Source: Kordiimonas gwangyangensis DSM 19435 = JCM 12864
GTDB lineage: Bacteria; Pseudomonadota; Alphaproteobacteria; Sphingomonadales; Kordiimonadaceae
Reading direction: 5' to 3'
Assembly (NCBI RefSeq): GCF_000375545.1
Contig: NZ_AQXF01000001.1
Coordinates: 794,893 to 858,892, forward strand
Length of the DNA stretch: 64,000 nt
Both the position numbers and the translations under genes were made by a program. Shown one piece after another: positions 45,544 to 55,171 of this stretch. The notes beneath the pieces are model-generated. The model saw nothing but the letters and a program-made list of their open reading frames with translations, searched no databases and had not been told where the DNA came from. Every line of letters starts with the position of its first letter. The first letter of the stretch is position 1.

Positions 45544-48108
45544 ATGTCGCGCTATAACGCTAAGGCCACCGAAGCCAAATGGCAGAAAGTCTGGAGTGAG
45601 GGCAAAACCTTCAAGACGGACAGCAAGTCAGACAAGCCCAAATATTATGTGCTTGAGATGTTCCCCTACCCATCGGGCCGTATCCATATGGGTCACGTGC
45701 GGAACTACACGCTAGGTGACGTTGTGGCGCGCTACCGCCGTGCAAACGGCTATGAGGTGCTGCACCCCATGGGTTGGGATGCGTTTGGTATGCCGGCGGA
45801 GAACGCGGCGATGGAACGCAAGGTCCACCCCGCTGACTGGACGTATGACAATATCGCCAACATGCGCGACCAGCTGAAGCAGGTTGGCTTCGCGATTGAT
45901 TGGGACCGCGAAATCGCGACCTGCGACGCCGAGTATTACGGCAAAGAACAGCAGATCTTCATCGACTTTTTCAATGCGGGCCTTGTCTACCGCAAGGAAA
46001 GCTGGGTGAACTGGGACCCTGTGGACAATACCGTGCTCGCGAACGAGCAGGTGATTGACGGCAAGGGCTGGCGGTCTGGCGCGCAGGTTGAGCGCCGGAA
46101 ACTGAGCCAATGGTTCCTCAAGATCACCGATTTTGCTGAAGAGCTGCTCGATGGTCTCAAGACGCTTGAGCGCTGGCCCGACAAAGTGCGCCTGATGCAG
46201 GAAAACTGGATCGGCCGTTCGGAAGGCCTCAAATTCGGCTTCGAGATTGCGGAAACCGGCGAGACCCTGCCGGTCTACACCACCCGCCCCGACACGCTGT
46301 TTGGTGCGAGCTTCTGTGCCATTGCGCCCGACCATCCGCTTGCCGCGAAGCTGGCGGAAGAAAACGCAGAACTGGCGGCGTTTGCCGAGGAGTGCCGCAA
46401 GACCGGCACCACGGAAGAGGCGATCGAGAAAGCAGAGAAGCGCGGCTTCAACACCGGCCTTCATGTGCGCCACCCGCTGGATAAGGATTGGCTGCTGCCG
46501 GTCTATGTGGCGAACTTCGTGCTGATGGATTATGGCACGGGCGCGATTTTCGCCTGCCCTGCCGGTGACCAGCGCGACCTTGATTTCGCCCGCAAATACG
46601 ACCTGCCAGTGATCCCGGTGGTGCTGCCGGAAGGCGAAGACGCGAGTACTTATGAGATCGGCACCGAGGCCTACACCGGCCCCGGCAAGATGTTCAACAG
46701 CCGCTTCCTCGACGGCATGGATGCCGCGGACGCCAAAGCGGCGCTGATCGACAAGGCAGAAGCCGAAGGTTGGGGTGAGCGTACCGTCAATTACCGCCTG
46801 CGCGACTGGGGTGTATCCCGCCAGCGTTACTGGGGCACGCCGATCCCGTTTGTGCACTGCGACGACTGCGGCGTGGTGCCGGTGCCCAGTGACGAGCTGC
46901 CAGTCAAACTGCCGGAGGATGTCTCCTTCGACAAACCGGGCAACCCGCTCGAGCATCATCCGACCTGGAAGCACACTAAATGTCCGTCCTGCGGCAAAAA
47001 AGCGGTGCGCGAGACCGACACGATGGACACATTTGTCGATTCGTCCTGGTATTTCCTGCGCTTCTGTACGCCGGACGCCGACGCGCCGTTTGAAAGCGAC
47101 GTTGTCAACGAATGGCTCCCGGTCAAACAGTATATTGGCGGTGTAGAGCATGCGATCCTGCACCTCCTCTATGCGCGGTTCTTCACCCGTGCGCTCAAGC
47201 ACGTGGGCCGCACCAATATCGCGGAGCCGTTTGACGGCCTGTTCACGCAGGGCATGGTCACTCACGCCACTTACAAGGACAGCGACGACGAATGGGTGTT
47301 CCCGGAAGTGGTGCGTGCGCGGGATGACGGCTCGCTCTACCGGTCGGATAACGGTCTTGAAGTGACCGAAGGCCGCATTGAGAAGATGTCCAAGTCGAAG
47401 AAAAACGTGGTCGACCCCGATGACATCATCGACCAGTACGGCGCTGATACCGCGCGCTGGTTTGTGCTCTCGGACAGCCCGCCGGAGCGGGACCTCCTTT
47501 GGACCGAAGCAGGCATTGAAGGCGCATGGCGTTTTGCCCAGCGTGTATTCCGCCTTGTGGACACGCCGCCGGCACCGATTGGCGCGTACGGCGTGAAACC
47601 GCCTGCCGAGCTTTCGAAAACGGCAGAAAATCTGCGTAAAGCCACACACAAGACCATCGAAGGTGTGACCGCGGATATCGAGAACCTGCACTTCAACAAG
47701 GCCGTTGCGCGCCTCTATGAATTCGCCAATGCCGTGGGCGGCAAATGCACCGGCGATGGCGCGCCCGAAGCACTGCGTGAGGCGCTTGAAGCGCTCGTGC
47801 TGCTCGTCGCACCCATGATGCCGCACCTCGCGGAAGAGCTTTGGAAGAAGCTTGGTCACAAGGAACTGGTTGCCAACACGCCGTGGCCGAAGGCTGAGAA
47901 GGCTTTCACCGTGGACGACACGGTCAAGATGGCGGTGCAGGTGAACGGCAAACTGCGTGACACCATTGAGGTGCCCAAGGACATGCCGAAAGAAGAGGTT
48001 GAGAAAATCGCCCTCGCGTCCGAGAATGTGAAAAAGTTCACGGATGAAGGCACGATCCGCAAGGTCATTGTGGTGCCGGGCCGCATCGTCAACATCGTGG
48101 TAGGCTGA
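45544..48108 (+). CDS. leuS: Leucyl-tRNA synthetase
   Basis: An 854-aa class I synthetase. The HIGH-like motif is in [20 protein letters not shown], the editing domain in [27 protein letters not shown], the zinc site in CDDCG ... CPSCG, and [16 protein letters not shown] is the KMSKS loop. The C-terminal anticodon and tail domains end at [14 protein letters not shown]. The lptE start codon begins at the last base of the leuS stop, so the two are coupled. Confidence 0.98.
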   Translation: MSRYNAKATEAKWQKVWSEGKTFKTDSKSDKPKYYVLEMFPYPSGRIHMGHVRNYTLGDVVARYRRANGYEVLHPMGWDAFGMPAENAAMERKVHPADWTYDNIANMRDQLKQVGFAIDWDREIATCDAEYYGKEQQIFIDFFNAGLVYRKESWVNWDPVDNTVLANEQVIDGKGWRSGAQVERRKLSQWFLKITDFAEELLDGLKTLERWPDKVRLMQENWIGRSEGLKFGFEIAETGETLPVYTTRPDTLFGASFCAIAPDHPLAAKLAEENAELAAFAEECRKTGTTEEAIEKAEKRGFNTGLHVRHPLDKDWLLPVYVANFVLMDYGTGAIFACPAGDQRDLDFARKYDLPVIPVVLPEGEDASTYEIGTEAYTGPGKMFNSRFLDGMDAADAKAALIDKAEAEGWGERTVNYRLRDWGVSRQRYWGTPIPFVHCDDCGVVPVPSDELPVKLPEDVSFDKPGNPLEHHPTWKHTKCPSCGKKAVRETDTMDTFVDSSWYFLRFCTPDADAPFESDVVNEWLPVKQYIGGVEHAILHLLYARFFTRALKHVGRTNIAEPFDGLFTQGMVTHATYKDSDDEWVFPEVVRARDDGSLYRSDNGLEVTEGRIEKMSKSKKNVVDPDDIIDQYGADTARWFVLSDSPPERDLLWTEAGIEGAWRFAQRVFRLVDTPPAPIGAYGVKPPAELSKTAENLRKATHKTIEGVTADIENLHFNKAVARLYEFANAVGGKCTGDGAPEALREALEALVLLVAPMMPHLAEELWKKLGHKELVANTPWPKAEKAFTVDDTVKMAVQVNGKLRDTIEVPKDMPKEEVEKIALASENVKKFTDEGTIRKVIVVPGRIVNIVVG

Positions 48109-48602
48109 TGAAAAAACTTGGCGCGTTTGCTCTCCTGCTTCTTCTGACCGCATGCGGTTTCCGTCCGCTCTATGAGGCGGACGGTTCTTCGGGCGCAATG
48201 CAGGAGCATCTGGCCAGTATCGAGGTGGCACCCATTCCGGACCGCCTCGGCCAGCAGATGCGCAACCGGCTTCTCGACCGGCTGAACACCGGCGGTGTGC
48301 CGCGTTACCGGCTTGAGGTCAGCCTCGCGCAGGAAAGCGAAGGTTACGGCATCCGCCCTGACGCTGCCGCGACGCAGGAACAGCTGACCATGTTCGCAAC
48401 CGTTAAACTGGTGGACCTGAACGGCGAGGGGCTGGTATTTGAGGAAAACATGCGCTCCACCACGTCCTATGACCTCGTGCTTTCGGACTATGCGATCCTG
48501 ACCCGGCGTGAGGATAGCGCGCGCCGCCTTGTGCTTGAGCTCGCGGAACGTATCCACCGCCGCCTCGCCATCCACTTCAGCAAAGCAGACGCAGAAGAGT
48601 GA
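48108..48602 (+). CDS. lptE: LPS-assembly lipoprotein LptE
   Basis: A 164-aa outer-membrane lipoprotein that plugs LptD and passes LPS to the surface. It has an N-terminal signal with lipobox LLLTACGFRPLYE; the Cys followed by GFRPLYE is the family hallmark. It overlaps holA by 4 bp and follows leuS, the conserved leuS-lptE-holA order. Confidence 0.9.
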   Translation: MKKLGAFALLLLLTACGFRPLYEADGSSGAMQEHLASIEVAPIPDRLGQQMRNRLLDRLNTGGVPRYRLEVSLAQESEGYGIRPDAAATQEQLTMFATVKLVDLNGEGLVFEENMRSTTSYDLVLSDYAILTRREDSARRLVLELAERIHRRLAIHFSKADAEE

Positions 48603-49618
48603 AACCGAAGCCAAGGGACATACCGGCGATCCTCAAGTCGCTTGACCCCAAGGTTCGAGCGGTGCTGATTTTCGGCCGGGATGACGGCCTCGTGCGTGAG
48701 CGCGCCGAGAAGATCGGCAAGCAGATCACGCCTGACCTTTCTGACCCCTTTCAGGTCGCGCGCCCCACAGCATCAGACATCAAGGAAAGCCCGAGCATCC
48801 TGCTCGACGAAGTCGCCGCACTTTCGATGATGGGCGGCAGGCGCCTCATCCGCCTTGAAGGTGCAGGCAATGAGGCGACAGATGCGGTCAAGCTTGTGCT
48901 GGATAGTGAGCTCGGTGATGGCCTTCTGGTTATCACAGCGGGTGACCTCAAGCCCACTTCAAGCCTCAGGAAACTCATGGAAGGTGCCAAAAACGGCATC
49001 GCCATCGCCTGTTACGAGGACAGCGCGCAGGACTTGATGGGCCTCGTGCAGTCGGTGCTTTCAGAGGCACGGCTCAGTGCCACACAGGATGCGGTGGCTT
49101 ACCTTGTTGATAACCTTGGTGGTGACCGCATGGTCTCGCGAAGTGAGCTCGACAAGCTGGTGCTTTATATGGGCGCGGGCGGTGGGCAGGTAACGATCGA
49201 GGATGCCAAGGCCTGTGTGGGCGACACGGCTGCGCTTGGCCTTAACCAGATCGCGGAAGCGGTGACGGCAGGCAACCTCAAGCAGCTTGAACGTTTCCTT
49301 GAGCGCGCGTGGACGGCAGGCGAAAGTGCCATCGCCATCATCCGCACGCTCCAGAACCGCATGATGCGTATCCATCTGGCGCGTGGCTATATGGAACAGG
49401 GTATGAGCGCAAACGATGCTGTCGGCAAGCTGCGCCCGCCGGTGTTTTTTGGTGAGCGTGACCGGTTTGTCGGCGAAGTTAGTCGCTGGGGTACAAGGAA
49501 GGTCGAGATGGCGCTTGAAATCCTGCTTGAGGCCGAGCTTGACTGCAAGACCACCGGCAACCCGGCGGATGTGATTTGTGCGCGCGCGCTCCTGCGCCTC
49601 GCCAAGGCGGCGAAATGA
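48599..49618 (+). CDS. holA: DNA polymerase III delta subunit
   Basis: The clamp-loader delta subunit that opens the beta sliding clamp. It is 339 aa with a GTG start overlapping the lptE stop. VRAVLIFGRDDGLVRERAEKI is the N-terminal AAA+ start, with an ALSMMGGRRLIRLEGAGNE segment and the C-terminal collar domain (NLKQLERFLERAWTAGESAIAIIRTLQNRMMRI). No Walker A is present, as expected for delta. It overlaps the SGNH hydrolase gene by 4 bp. Confidence 0.92.
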   Translation: MKPKPRDIPAILKSLDPKVRAVLIFGRDDGLVRERAEKIGKQITPDLSDPFQVARPTASDIKESPSILLDEVAALSMMGGRRLIRLEGAGNEATDAVKLVLDSELGDGLLVITAGDLKPTSSLRKLMEGAKNGIAIACYEDSAQDLMGLVQSVLSEARLSATQDAVAYLVDNLGGDRMVSRSELDKLVLYMGAGGGQVTIEDAKACVGDTAALGLNQIAEAVTAGNLKQLERFLERAWTAGESAIAIIRTLQNRMMRIHLARGYMEQGMSANDAVGKLRPPVFFGERDRFVGEVSRWGTRKVEMALEILLEAELDCKTTGNPADVICARALLRLAKAAK

Positions 49619-50190
49619 CCATGCGCATCGGCTTTTTTGGTGACAGTTTCATCGCTGGCATTGGCGACCCTGAAGGCAAAGGCTGGGTTGGTCGCGTGTG
49701 TGAGCGCGCGGGCATCACCGCCATCAACTTCGGTGTGGGCGGCGACACGGGGGAAGATATCCTCGCACGCTGGCGGCGTGAGGCCGAGGGCGCACACCTT
49801 GACCGTATTGTATTCTCCTTTGGCGCCAATGACTGTTTGCTGACCGAGCGTAAGCGCATCCGTGTGGGGCAGGTGGACCGCCTCAAGATCGCCAAAACCC
49901 TGATGGTGGATGCGGCGCGTGTTGCACCTGTGCTGTTCGTGAGCCCGCTTCCCATCGCTGGTGACAAAGCGGCCACCACCCGTATTGGCGAGATGGCGCG
50001 GCAGCTCATCACCTTCACGCGCCTTCATAAAACGCCTTATGTGAATATCTTTGAGGCCGTGAACGCCGCATCCATGTGGCACGAGGAAGCCATGGCTGCG
50101 GACGGTGCCCACCCCGGTGCGATGGGGTACGAGCTTGTTGCAAGCCTTGTGGAAGAAAGCCCTGAGTGGCAGGCGTGGTTGAAGGATTAA
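49615..50190 (+). CDS. SGNH/GDSL-type hydrolase
   Basis: 191 aa. The blocks of the SGNH fold are clear: GFFGDSFIAGIGD (catalytic Ser), NFGVGGDTGEDIL (Gly), FSFGANDC (Asn) and ADGAHPGAMGYELVA (Asp and His). No signal peptide is seen, so a cytosolic esterase or lipase acting on acyl or acetyl groups is likely. It starts at the ATG overlapping holA and ends overlapping the convergent GlxA-type gene by 4 bp. Confidence 0.88.
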   Translation: MTMRIGFFGDSFIAGIGDPEGKGWVGRVCERAGITAINFGVGGDTGEDILARWRREAEGAHLDRIVFSFGANDCLLTERKRIRVGQVDRLKIAKTLMVDAARVAPVLFVSPLPIAGDKAATTRIGEMARQLITFTRLHKTPYVNIFEAVNAASMWHEEAMAADGAHPGAMGYELVASLVEESPEWQAWLKD

Positions 50191-51155
50191 ACTGACGCCT
50201 GCATGCCGTGCAGCTTGCGGTAGGCCGTGGGGCTGAGGCCGAAGCGTTTTTCAAACACCTGAATAAGCCGGGCCGACGAGCCGAAGCCAGATGACGCGGC
50301 GACGGATTTGACCGGCATATCTGGCTTCTCCAGCAGCGCGCGGGCAGCATCAAGGCGCAGGCGCTCAAGGTAACGCGCGGGCGTCGTGCCCATCTCGGCG
50401 ACAAACTTGCGGTGGAAGCTGCGTTCGCTCATGCCTGCAGCGTCTGCGGCGTCAGTCACGCTGATATTCCCGCCCATATTCTGGCTCATCCAGTCTACTG
50501 CCTTTGCAATCGTCGAGGTGCTTTTCACTTGTCCCTCAAGAAGCGCGCTGAACTGGCTCTGGAAACCAGGCCTGCGGGCATAAACCACAAGGCGTCGGGC
50601 AATTTCCATGGCGAGTTTGCGGCCATGGTCGCGCTCCACAATGGCAAGGCTCATGTCGATACCTGCGGTCACACCAGCCGAGGTCCAGAATCGCCCGTCT
50701 TCCACATAAAGCGCTTCCTCATCCACCTTGATGTCCGGGTAAAGGCGCGCGAGTGCGCGGGTCGAGCGCCAGTGTGTGGCCGCCCGTTTGCCCGCAAGCA
50801 CGCCAGCCGCCGCAAGCAGGAATGTGCCTGTGCATACGCTCGCCACCCGCTCCGCCCCGTCTGCCATGGTTTTGACCCATGCGCGCAAAGCGTTGTCTTC
50901 AGCGGCTTTCCGAATGCCGTCACCGCCTGCCACAATGAAGGTGTGTACCGGGCCTGCTATCTCCGTATAGGGCACAGTCTCAAGCCGGATGCCACAGCAC
51001 ATGGCGGTGGAGGTGCCCTCCGGGCTCGCCAGCGTGATGTCATACTCCGCGCGGCCATAAGCTTTGTTCACGGAGGCAAAGACCTGCGCGGGGCCGGTCA
51101 CGTCCAGTATCTGGGCATGATCAAAACAAAGAATAACCAGCTTTTTGGTGCTCAT
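50187..51155 (-). CDS. GlxA-type regulator (DJ-1/PfpI domain plus AraC HTH)
   Basis: 322 aa. The N-terminal ~190 residues form a DJ-1/PfpI (class I glutamine amidotransferase-like) sensor domain: LVILCFDHAQILDVTGPAQVF, VASVCTGTFLLAAAGVLAGKRAATHW (nucleophile-elbow Cys) and WTSAGVTAGIDMSLAIVE. The C-terminal AraC domain has two HTH units (ISVTDAADAAGMSERSFHRKF and PVKSVAASSGFGSSARLIQVFEKRFGLSP). It is divergent from a DJ-1 family enzyme gene with an inverted-repeat operator between them, so it likely regulates that gene. Confidence 0.9.
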   Translation of the reverse strand: MSTKKLVILCFDHAQILDVTGPAQVFASVNKAYGRAEYDITLASPEGTSTAMCCGIRLETVPYTEIAGPVHTFIVAGGDGIRKAAEDNALRAWVKTMADGAERVASVCTGTFLLAAAGVLAGKRAATHWRSTRALARLYPDIKVDEEALYVEDGRFWTSAGVTAGIDMSLAIVERDHGRKLAMEIARRLVVYARRPGFQSQFSALLEGQVKSTSTIAKAVDWMSQNMGGNISVTDAADAAGMSERSFHRKFVAEMGTTPARYLERLRLDAARALLEKPDMPVKSVAASSGFGSSARLIQVFEKRFGLSPTAYRKLHGMQASV

Positions 51156-51163
51156 GGCTTTAG

Positions 51164-51209
51164 CCCTTTGGCAGAAATCATAAATAAAATGTCATATCTG
51201 CCAAAAGGG
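51164..51209. promoter_or_regulatory. Inverted-repeat operator between glxA-type and DJ-1 genes
   Basis: TTTGGCAGA (51167-51175) and TCTGCCAAA (51197-51205) are a perfect 9-bp inverted repeat, centres 30 bp apart, further extended by CCC/GGG. It sits about 10 bp from the regulator's start codon and 50 bp from the other gene. The spacing suits an AraC-type dimer binding on both half-sites. Confidence 0.7.
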
Positions 51210-51259
51210 ATCAAGCGTAAGCTTTTCAGAGATCCCGATCATAACAGCGAGATAAGATC

Positions 51260-51931
51260 ATGAGCATCACCATTGGCTTCCTGCTATTCCCCGACATGAC
51301 CAACCTGGACTTTGCCGGGCCTTTTGAAGTGTTTTCGCAAGTACCGGGCGCAAAGGTTCACCTTGTTGCCAAGTCCATTGATGCCGTCACGGCTGACAAA
51401 GGCCTGCGGCTCCTACCTGACACGACGTTTGCCGACTGCCCGCAGCTTGATGTGCTCTGTGTGCCCGGTGGCCCGCATGTGGATTTTCTTTTCAGTGATA
51501 CAGAAACCCTGTCGTTCCTCAAGAAGCAGGGTGACGGCGCCAAATATGTCACGTCCGTCTGCACCGGTTCGCTCATCCTTGGCGCGGCAGGGCTCCTTGA
51601 GGGCTACAAAGCCACGTCGCACTGGACATCGGTAGACATGCTGTCCCACTTCGGCGTGGTCGCGACCAAAGGCCGTGTGGTCAAGGACCGGAACCGTATC
51701 ACGGGCGGCGGCGTGACCGCGGGGATCGATTTTGCCATCTCCGTCGCGGCAGAGCTTGTGGGTGAACAGGTGGCGAAGATGATCCAGCTCGGGCTTGAAT
51801 ATAACCCGGCGCCGCCCTTTGTTGGTGGTCACCCTGATGTAGCGGAGCCTGAGATCGTCGCGGCGGTCGGTACCATCATGCGCGAACGGCTGGACCGACG
51901 GCGCGCAGCCGTGGGTAATTTTGCGGCCTGA
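51260..51931 (+). CDS. DJ-1/PfpI family protein (isonitrile hydratase-like)
   Basis: 223 aa. The DJ-1 fold is shown by ITIGFLLFPDMTNLDFAGPFEVFSQV, LDVLCVPGGPHVDFLFSD, VTSVCTGSLILGAAGLLEGYKATSHWTSVDML (Cys of SVCTGS), and ITGGGVTAGIDFAISVAAELVGEQVAKMIQLGLEYNP. The nearest characterised type is isonitrile hydratase InhA or related amidases. The substrate is not determinable. It is divergent from its probable AraC-type regulator. Confidence 0.85.
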   Translation: MSITIGFLLFPDMTNLDFAGPFEVFSQVPGAKVHLVAKSIDAVTADKGLRLLPDTTFADCPQLDVLCVPGGPHVDFLFSDTETLSFLKKQGDGAKYVTSVCTGSLILGAAGLLEGYKATSHWTSVDMLSHFGVVATKGRVVKDRNRITGGGVTAGIDFAISVAAELVGEQVAKMIQLGLEYNPAPPFVGGHPDVAEPEIVAAVGTIMRERLDRRRAAVGNFAA

Positions 51932-51943
51932 TGGCCTTCACAA

Positions 51944-51982
51944 ACGAAAACCGGCTGATGAGATAAACCCATCAGCCGGCCT
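51944..51982 (-). terminator. Intrinsic terminator downstream of secB
   Basis: A 10-bp stem CCGGCTGATG (51951-51960) with CATCAGCCGG (51970-51979). On the minus strand it is followed by TTTTCGTTTG, so it ends secB. It may also act weakly on the plus-strand DJ-1 gene. Confidence 0.85.
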
Positions 51983-52007
51983 GCATTTCGGAAAATTTAC
52001 TGCCTGA

Positions 52008-52577
52008 TTAATTGAGATTAATCGGGGCAGGGTCTTCGCTACTTGACGCGCCAGCATTCGCTGACCCGCCTTGTTGCGCTTCCTGTGCCGTTTGGGCACG
52101 GTAAAGCGCTTCGAAGTTGATTGGCTCCAGAAGGAGCGGCGGGAACCCGCCATCGCGGCTTGCATCCGCAATAATGCGGCGTGCAAACGGGAACATCATC
52201 ATTGGCGCCTGCACGAGCAGGAAGGGCTTCAGTGCCTCTTCCGGAACGTTGCGGATGCCATAAAGGGAGCAGTAAGCAAGCTCAACCACGAAAGCAACTT
52301 GCTCGCCACCGTCGGTGGTTGGTGCCGTTGCTTTGGCGGAGATCTTCAGCTCAACCTCGTAAACTTCATCGTTCATTTTGCGAACGCCGACATTGACGTT
52401 CACGTCAATGGCCGGTTTTGCACCAGCGAGAGCCTGAAGGCTTGCCGGGGCGTTCGGGTTTTCAAACGAAAGGTCTTTTACATATTGTGCAATGACGCCT
52501 GCTTGCGGGCCTTCCGCACCAGCCGGTGCCGGGCCGCCTACTGGCGTTTGGTCATTCCCAAATTCATTATCAGCCAT
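52008..52577 (-). CDS. secB: Protein-export chaperone SecB
   Basis: The 189-aa form starts at MADNEFGNDQTPVG. A longer frame is a shadow. It is the tetrameric chaperone that hands unfolded preproteins to SecA. Family motifs: QYVKDLSFENPNAP, DVNVNVGVRK, YEVELKISAKA, VELAYCSLYGIRNVPEEALKPFLLVQAPMMMFPFARRIIADASRDGGFPPLLLEPINFEALYRA. The C-terminal Ser/Ala/Asp tail is longer than in E. coli. It is followed by its own terminator. Confidence 0.96.
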   Translation of the reverse strand: MADNEFGNDQTPVGGPAPAGAEGPQAGVIAQYVKDLSFENPNAPASLQALAGAKPAIDVNVNVGVRKMNDEVYEVELKISAKATAPTTDGGEQVAFVVELAYCSLYGIRNVPEEALKPFLLVQAPMMMFPFARRIIADASRDGGFPPLLLEPINFEALYRAQTAQEAQQGGSANAGASSSEDPAPINLN

Positions 52578-52697
52578 TTTGTCACTCTTTTTTGTCTGCC
52601 ACCCCCCCAAACCACCTGGGTTGGCGAATCTGGGCAAACGGCTAGCACGGTTTGAACGGTTGAACAATAAGCAATTATGCCGGAAGTGGCGGATTTC

Positions 52698-53180
52698 CTA
52701 ATTTTTTGGCCGGTCTGTGTTATGCCTATCAGTGTCGGCTTTCTCCGGCGGCAGGACCTCGACGTCCTGAACGCGCTCCCCATCACTCCAGAACTCGCCT
52801 TCAATGATGATGTTGTTGCGCCGTATGGTGTCTGACCGGTTGGTCATCATCCAGCGCGTAATACCCCGCCCGAGCCAAAGCCTGAGCGGCGGAATGAGGA
52901 GAAGGGCGCCAAGGAAGTCGGTCATGAAACCGGGGATCAGCAGGAAAAACCCGGCAAGGGCAAGGAAACCGGCGTGCACAATCTGTGTGCCGATACGCTG
53001 CCCCTGAAGGTTCCTGAGCGTGGAAAGCCCCTGTGCTCGCACAATGCTGAGGCCGACAGCCGCCGTCAGAAGGCACAGCAGTACCGTCTGAAGGGCACCG
53101 ATCTCGCCGCCAACATCAATGAGGATAGACAGTTCAACGACCGGGATCGCCAAAATTAACAACAATATGAGTAAGGGCAT
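52698..53180 (-). CDS. fxsA: FxsA family membrane protein
   Basis: 160 aa with an FxsA domain: PLLILLLILAIPVVELSILIDVGGEIGALQTVLLCLLTAAVGLSIVRAQGL, then GFLALAGFFLLIPGFMTDFLGALLLIPPLR, three to four membrane helices. The C-terminal tail is hydrophilic. In E. coli FxsA modulates F-exclusion of phage T7; the general role is unclear. It is divergent from the Tim44 gene, the conserved secB-fxsA-tim44-mltA-smr order of alphaproteobacteria. Confidence 0.9.
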   Translation of the reverse strand: MPLLILLLILAIPVVELSILIDVGGEIGALQTVLLCLLTAAVGLSIVRAQGLSTLRNLQGQRIGTQIVHAGFLALAGFFLLIPGFMTDFLGALLLIPPLRLWLGRGITRWMMTNRSDTIRRNNIIIEGEFWSDGERVQDVEVLPPEKADTDRHNTDRPKN

Positions 53181-53294
53181 TCCTTGTTCTTTCTCTCAAT
53201 TCCGCCTATCTATAAGGGCATAAGTGGCCGCATCTTCAATAGTATGTTGTCTTAAATGGACAAGATTTAGGCTGAACCCGATAGACAGGACATC

Positions 53295-53951
53295 ATGTTA
53301 GACATCATTCTTCTCGCTATGCTTGCCGGTTTCATTATCCTCCGGCTGCGTTCGGAACTGGGTAAAAAGACAGGCAACGAACCGTTGCCGCCTGCCGCAC
53401 CTCGTGCGTCCCATGGTGGTGAACAGGGCGGTACTGCAGCGAACCAGCGCAGCACTGCGCCGGCACGCGAAGATAACGTCATCGACATGGAAGAAGACGC
53501 AGGCCTGCGTCGCGGCTATCAGGATATTCGCCGTGCGGACCACAATTTTGATGTGCCGACTTTTGTGCAAGGTGCCCGCGCAGCTTATGAGATGATCCTC
53601 GAAGCTTTCTGGGCCGGGGACCGCGACACGCTGAAGGAATTCCTTGATGACGGCGTTTTCAACCAGTTCTCCGCGGCGCTTGATGCGCGTGAGCAGAACG
53701 GCTACCGGGTTGAAAACAAGCTGATCGATATTGACGAAGCCAACATAATCAAGGCACAGCTGACAGGGCGCACTGCCGAGATCACTGTGCACTTCAAGGC
53801 CGAGCTGATCGCCGTCACCAAGGATGCGGACGGCAATCTTGTGGAAGGTGACCTCTCGGACGCTGTTGAAGTCAACGACCGTTGGACCTTCGCGCGCGAC
53901 ACCAAATCCCGCGACCCGAACTGGCTTCTGGTTGCCACCCGCGCAGGCTAA
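53295..53951 (+). CDS. Tim44-like domain protein (TimA)
   Basis: 218 aa. An N-terminal membrane anchor (DIILLAMLAGFIILRLRSELGKK) and a low-complexity linker precede the Tim44 domain (FDVPTFVQGARAAYEMILEAFWAGDRDTLKEFLDDGVFNQF through ...WTFARDTKSRDPNWLLVATRAG). Alphaproteobacterial homologues of mitochondrial Tim44 are of unclear role, likely at the inner membrane. It is 3 bp before mltA, so co-transcribed. Confidence 0.9.
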   Translation: MLDIILLAMLAGFIILRLRSELGKKTGNEPLPPAAPRASHGGEQGGTAANQRSTAPAREDNVIDMEEDAGLRRGYQDIRRADHNFDVPTFVQGARAAYEMILEAFWAGDRDTLKEFLDDGVFNQFSAALDAREQNGYRVENKLIDIDEANIIKAQLTGRTAEITVHFKAELIAVTKDADGNLVEGDLSDAVEVNDRWTFARDTKSRDPNWLLVATRAG

Positions 53952-53953
53952 CG

Positions 53954-55171
53954 ATGGCCGGCCGCGTTTTCCGATATCTCGGCATCCTCGCCCTTGTAGC
54001 GCTACCGTTTCTGGTGGCGCTTTTTCTGATGATGGACAAAAAGCCCGAGGGGCTGCATTTCCGCGCTGTGCCCTTTGCAGAGCTGCCGGGCTGGCGTGCG
54101 GATGACCTGCATGAAGCCTTGCCCGCGCTCCGTAAAAGCTGTGATAGCATGCGCCGCCAACCGGATGCGCGGACGCTGCCTGGCGCCAAGATTGCAGGCA
54201 CAATGGGCGACTGGGCCGAGGTGTGTGAGGTTATCCTTTCCGCCGGGCCGGAAAGCGACCTGCGCAGCTTTTTTGAAAGTGCGTTCCAGCCGCTTGAAGT
54301 CTCGCTCGGCGGTGACACGGCAGGCATGTTCACCGGCTATTATGAAACCCTCCTCAAGGGCAGCATGGCGAAAAGTGAGCGCTACAGCACGCCGCTTCAC
54401 GTGAAACCGCCAGAGCTTGTGAGCGTGGACCTCGGTGCCTTCCGGTCCGACCTCAAGGGTCGCCGTATCGCAGGCCGAGTTCAGGGCGACAGGCTTGTGC
54501 CCTATTATGACCGCGAAGCCATCGCCACCGGCGCACTTGATGGTCGCGACCTTGAGCTCCTGTGGGTCGATGATCCGGTTGATGCGTTCTTCCTGCATAT
54601 TCAGGGCTCCGGCCGGGTGCTGATGGAAGATGGCCGCCTCGTGCGTGTGGGCTACGCCAGCCAGAACGGTCACGCCTATACTGCCATTGGGCGGCAACTG
54701 ATTGCCGAGGGCGCCATCCCGCGCGAAGAGATGTCCATGCAGGCAATCCGCGCGTGGCTTGAAGCGAACCCGGGCCGCGTGGATGAACTTATGAACTCAA
54801 ACGCGTCCTACGTATTCTTCCGCCTGCTTGAAGACGGCGACGGGCCGTTTGGTTCAGCCAATGTGGCGCTGACAGCTGGCCGCTCGCTCGCAGTGGACAT
54901 GAGCCACCTTGCGCTTCATGTACCCGTCTGGCTTTCAGCCACATACCCAGACCCTACTAGCCGGGAGGCGGAACCGCTGCCGCTTGAGCGCCTGATGGTG
55001 GCGCAGGACACCGGCGGCGCCATCCGCGGTGAAATCCGCGGTGATGTGTTCTGGGGTTTTGGCGCAGAGGCGGAGGAAATCGCCGGCCGTATGGCCAACA
55101 AGGGCCGCTACTGGCTGCTGCTGCCCACGCCGCTTGCCGCCAAGCTTCTTGAAAGCCAGAACGGTGGCTAG
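53954..55171 (+). CDS. mltA: Membrane-bound lytic murein transglycosylase A
   Basis: 405 aa from MAGRVFRYLGILALVALPF, which has an N-terminal membrane segment rather than a lipobox. MltA domain: FTGYYETLLKGSMAKSERYSTPLHVKPPEL, ELLWVDDPVDAFFLHIQGSGRVLMEDGRLVRVGYASQNGHAYTAIGRQLI. The 3D domain holds the catalytic Asp region, RLMVAQDTGGAIRGEIRGDVFWGFGAEAEEIAGRMANKGRYWLLLP. It cleaves peptidoglycan to anhydromuropeptides. It overlaps smr by 8 bp. Confidence 0.93.
   Translation: MAGRVFRYLGILALVALPFLVALFLMMDKKPEGLHFRAVPFAELPGWRADDLHEALPALRKSCDSMRRQPDARTLPGAKIAGTMGDWAEVCEVILSAGPESDLRSFFESAFQPLEVSLGGDTAGMFTGYYETLLKGSMAKSERYSTPLHVKPPELVSVDLGAFRSDLKGRRIAGRVQGDRLVPYYDREAIATGALDGRDLELLWVDDPVDAFFLHIQGSGRVLMEDGRLVRVGYASQNGHAYTAIGRQLIAEGAIPREEMSMQAIRAWLEANPGRVDELMNSNASYVFFRLLEDGDGPFGSANVALTAGRSLAVDMSHLALHVPVWLSATYPDPTSREAEPLPLERLMVAQDTGGAIRGEIRGDVFWGFGAEAEEIAGRMANKGRYWLLLPTPLAAKLLESQNGG

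Noticed and set aside
54394-54409. A parS-like sequence in mltA (CGCTTCACGTGAAACC)
   Set aside because: It has a mismatch in the palindromic core (GCTTC instead of GTTTC) besides the first and last bases, is about 40 kb from the other sites and has no cluster around it. It may be chance.
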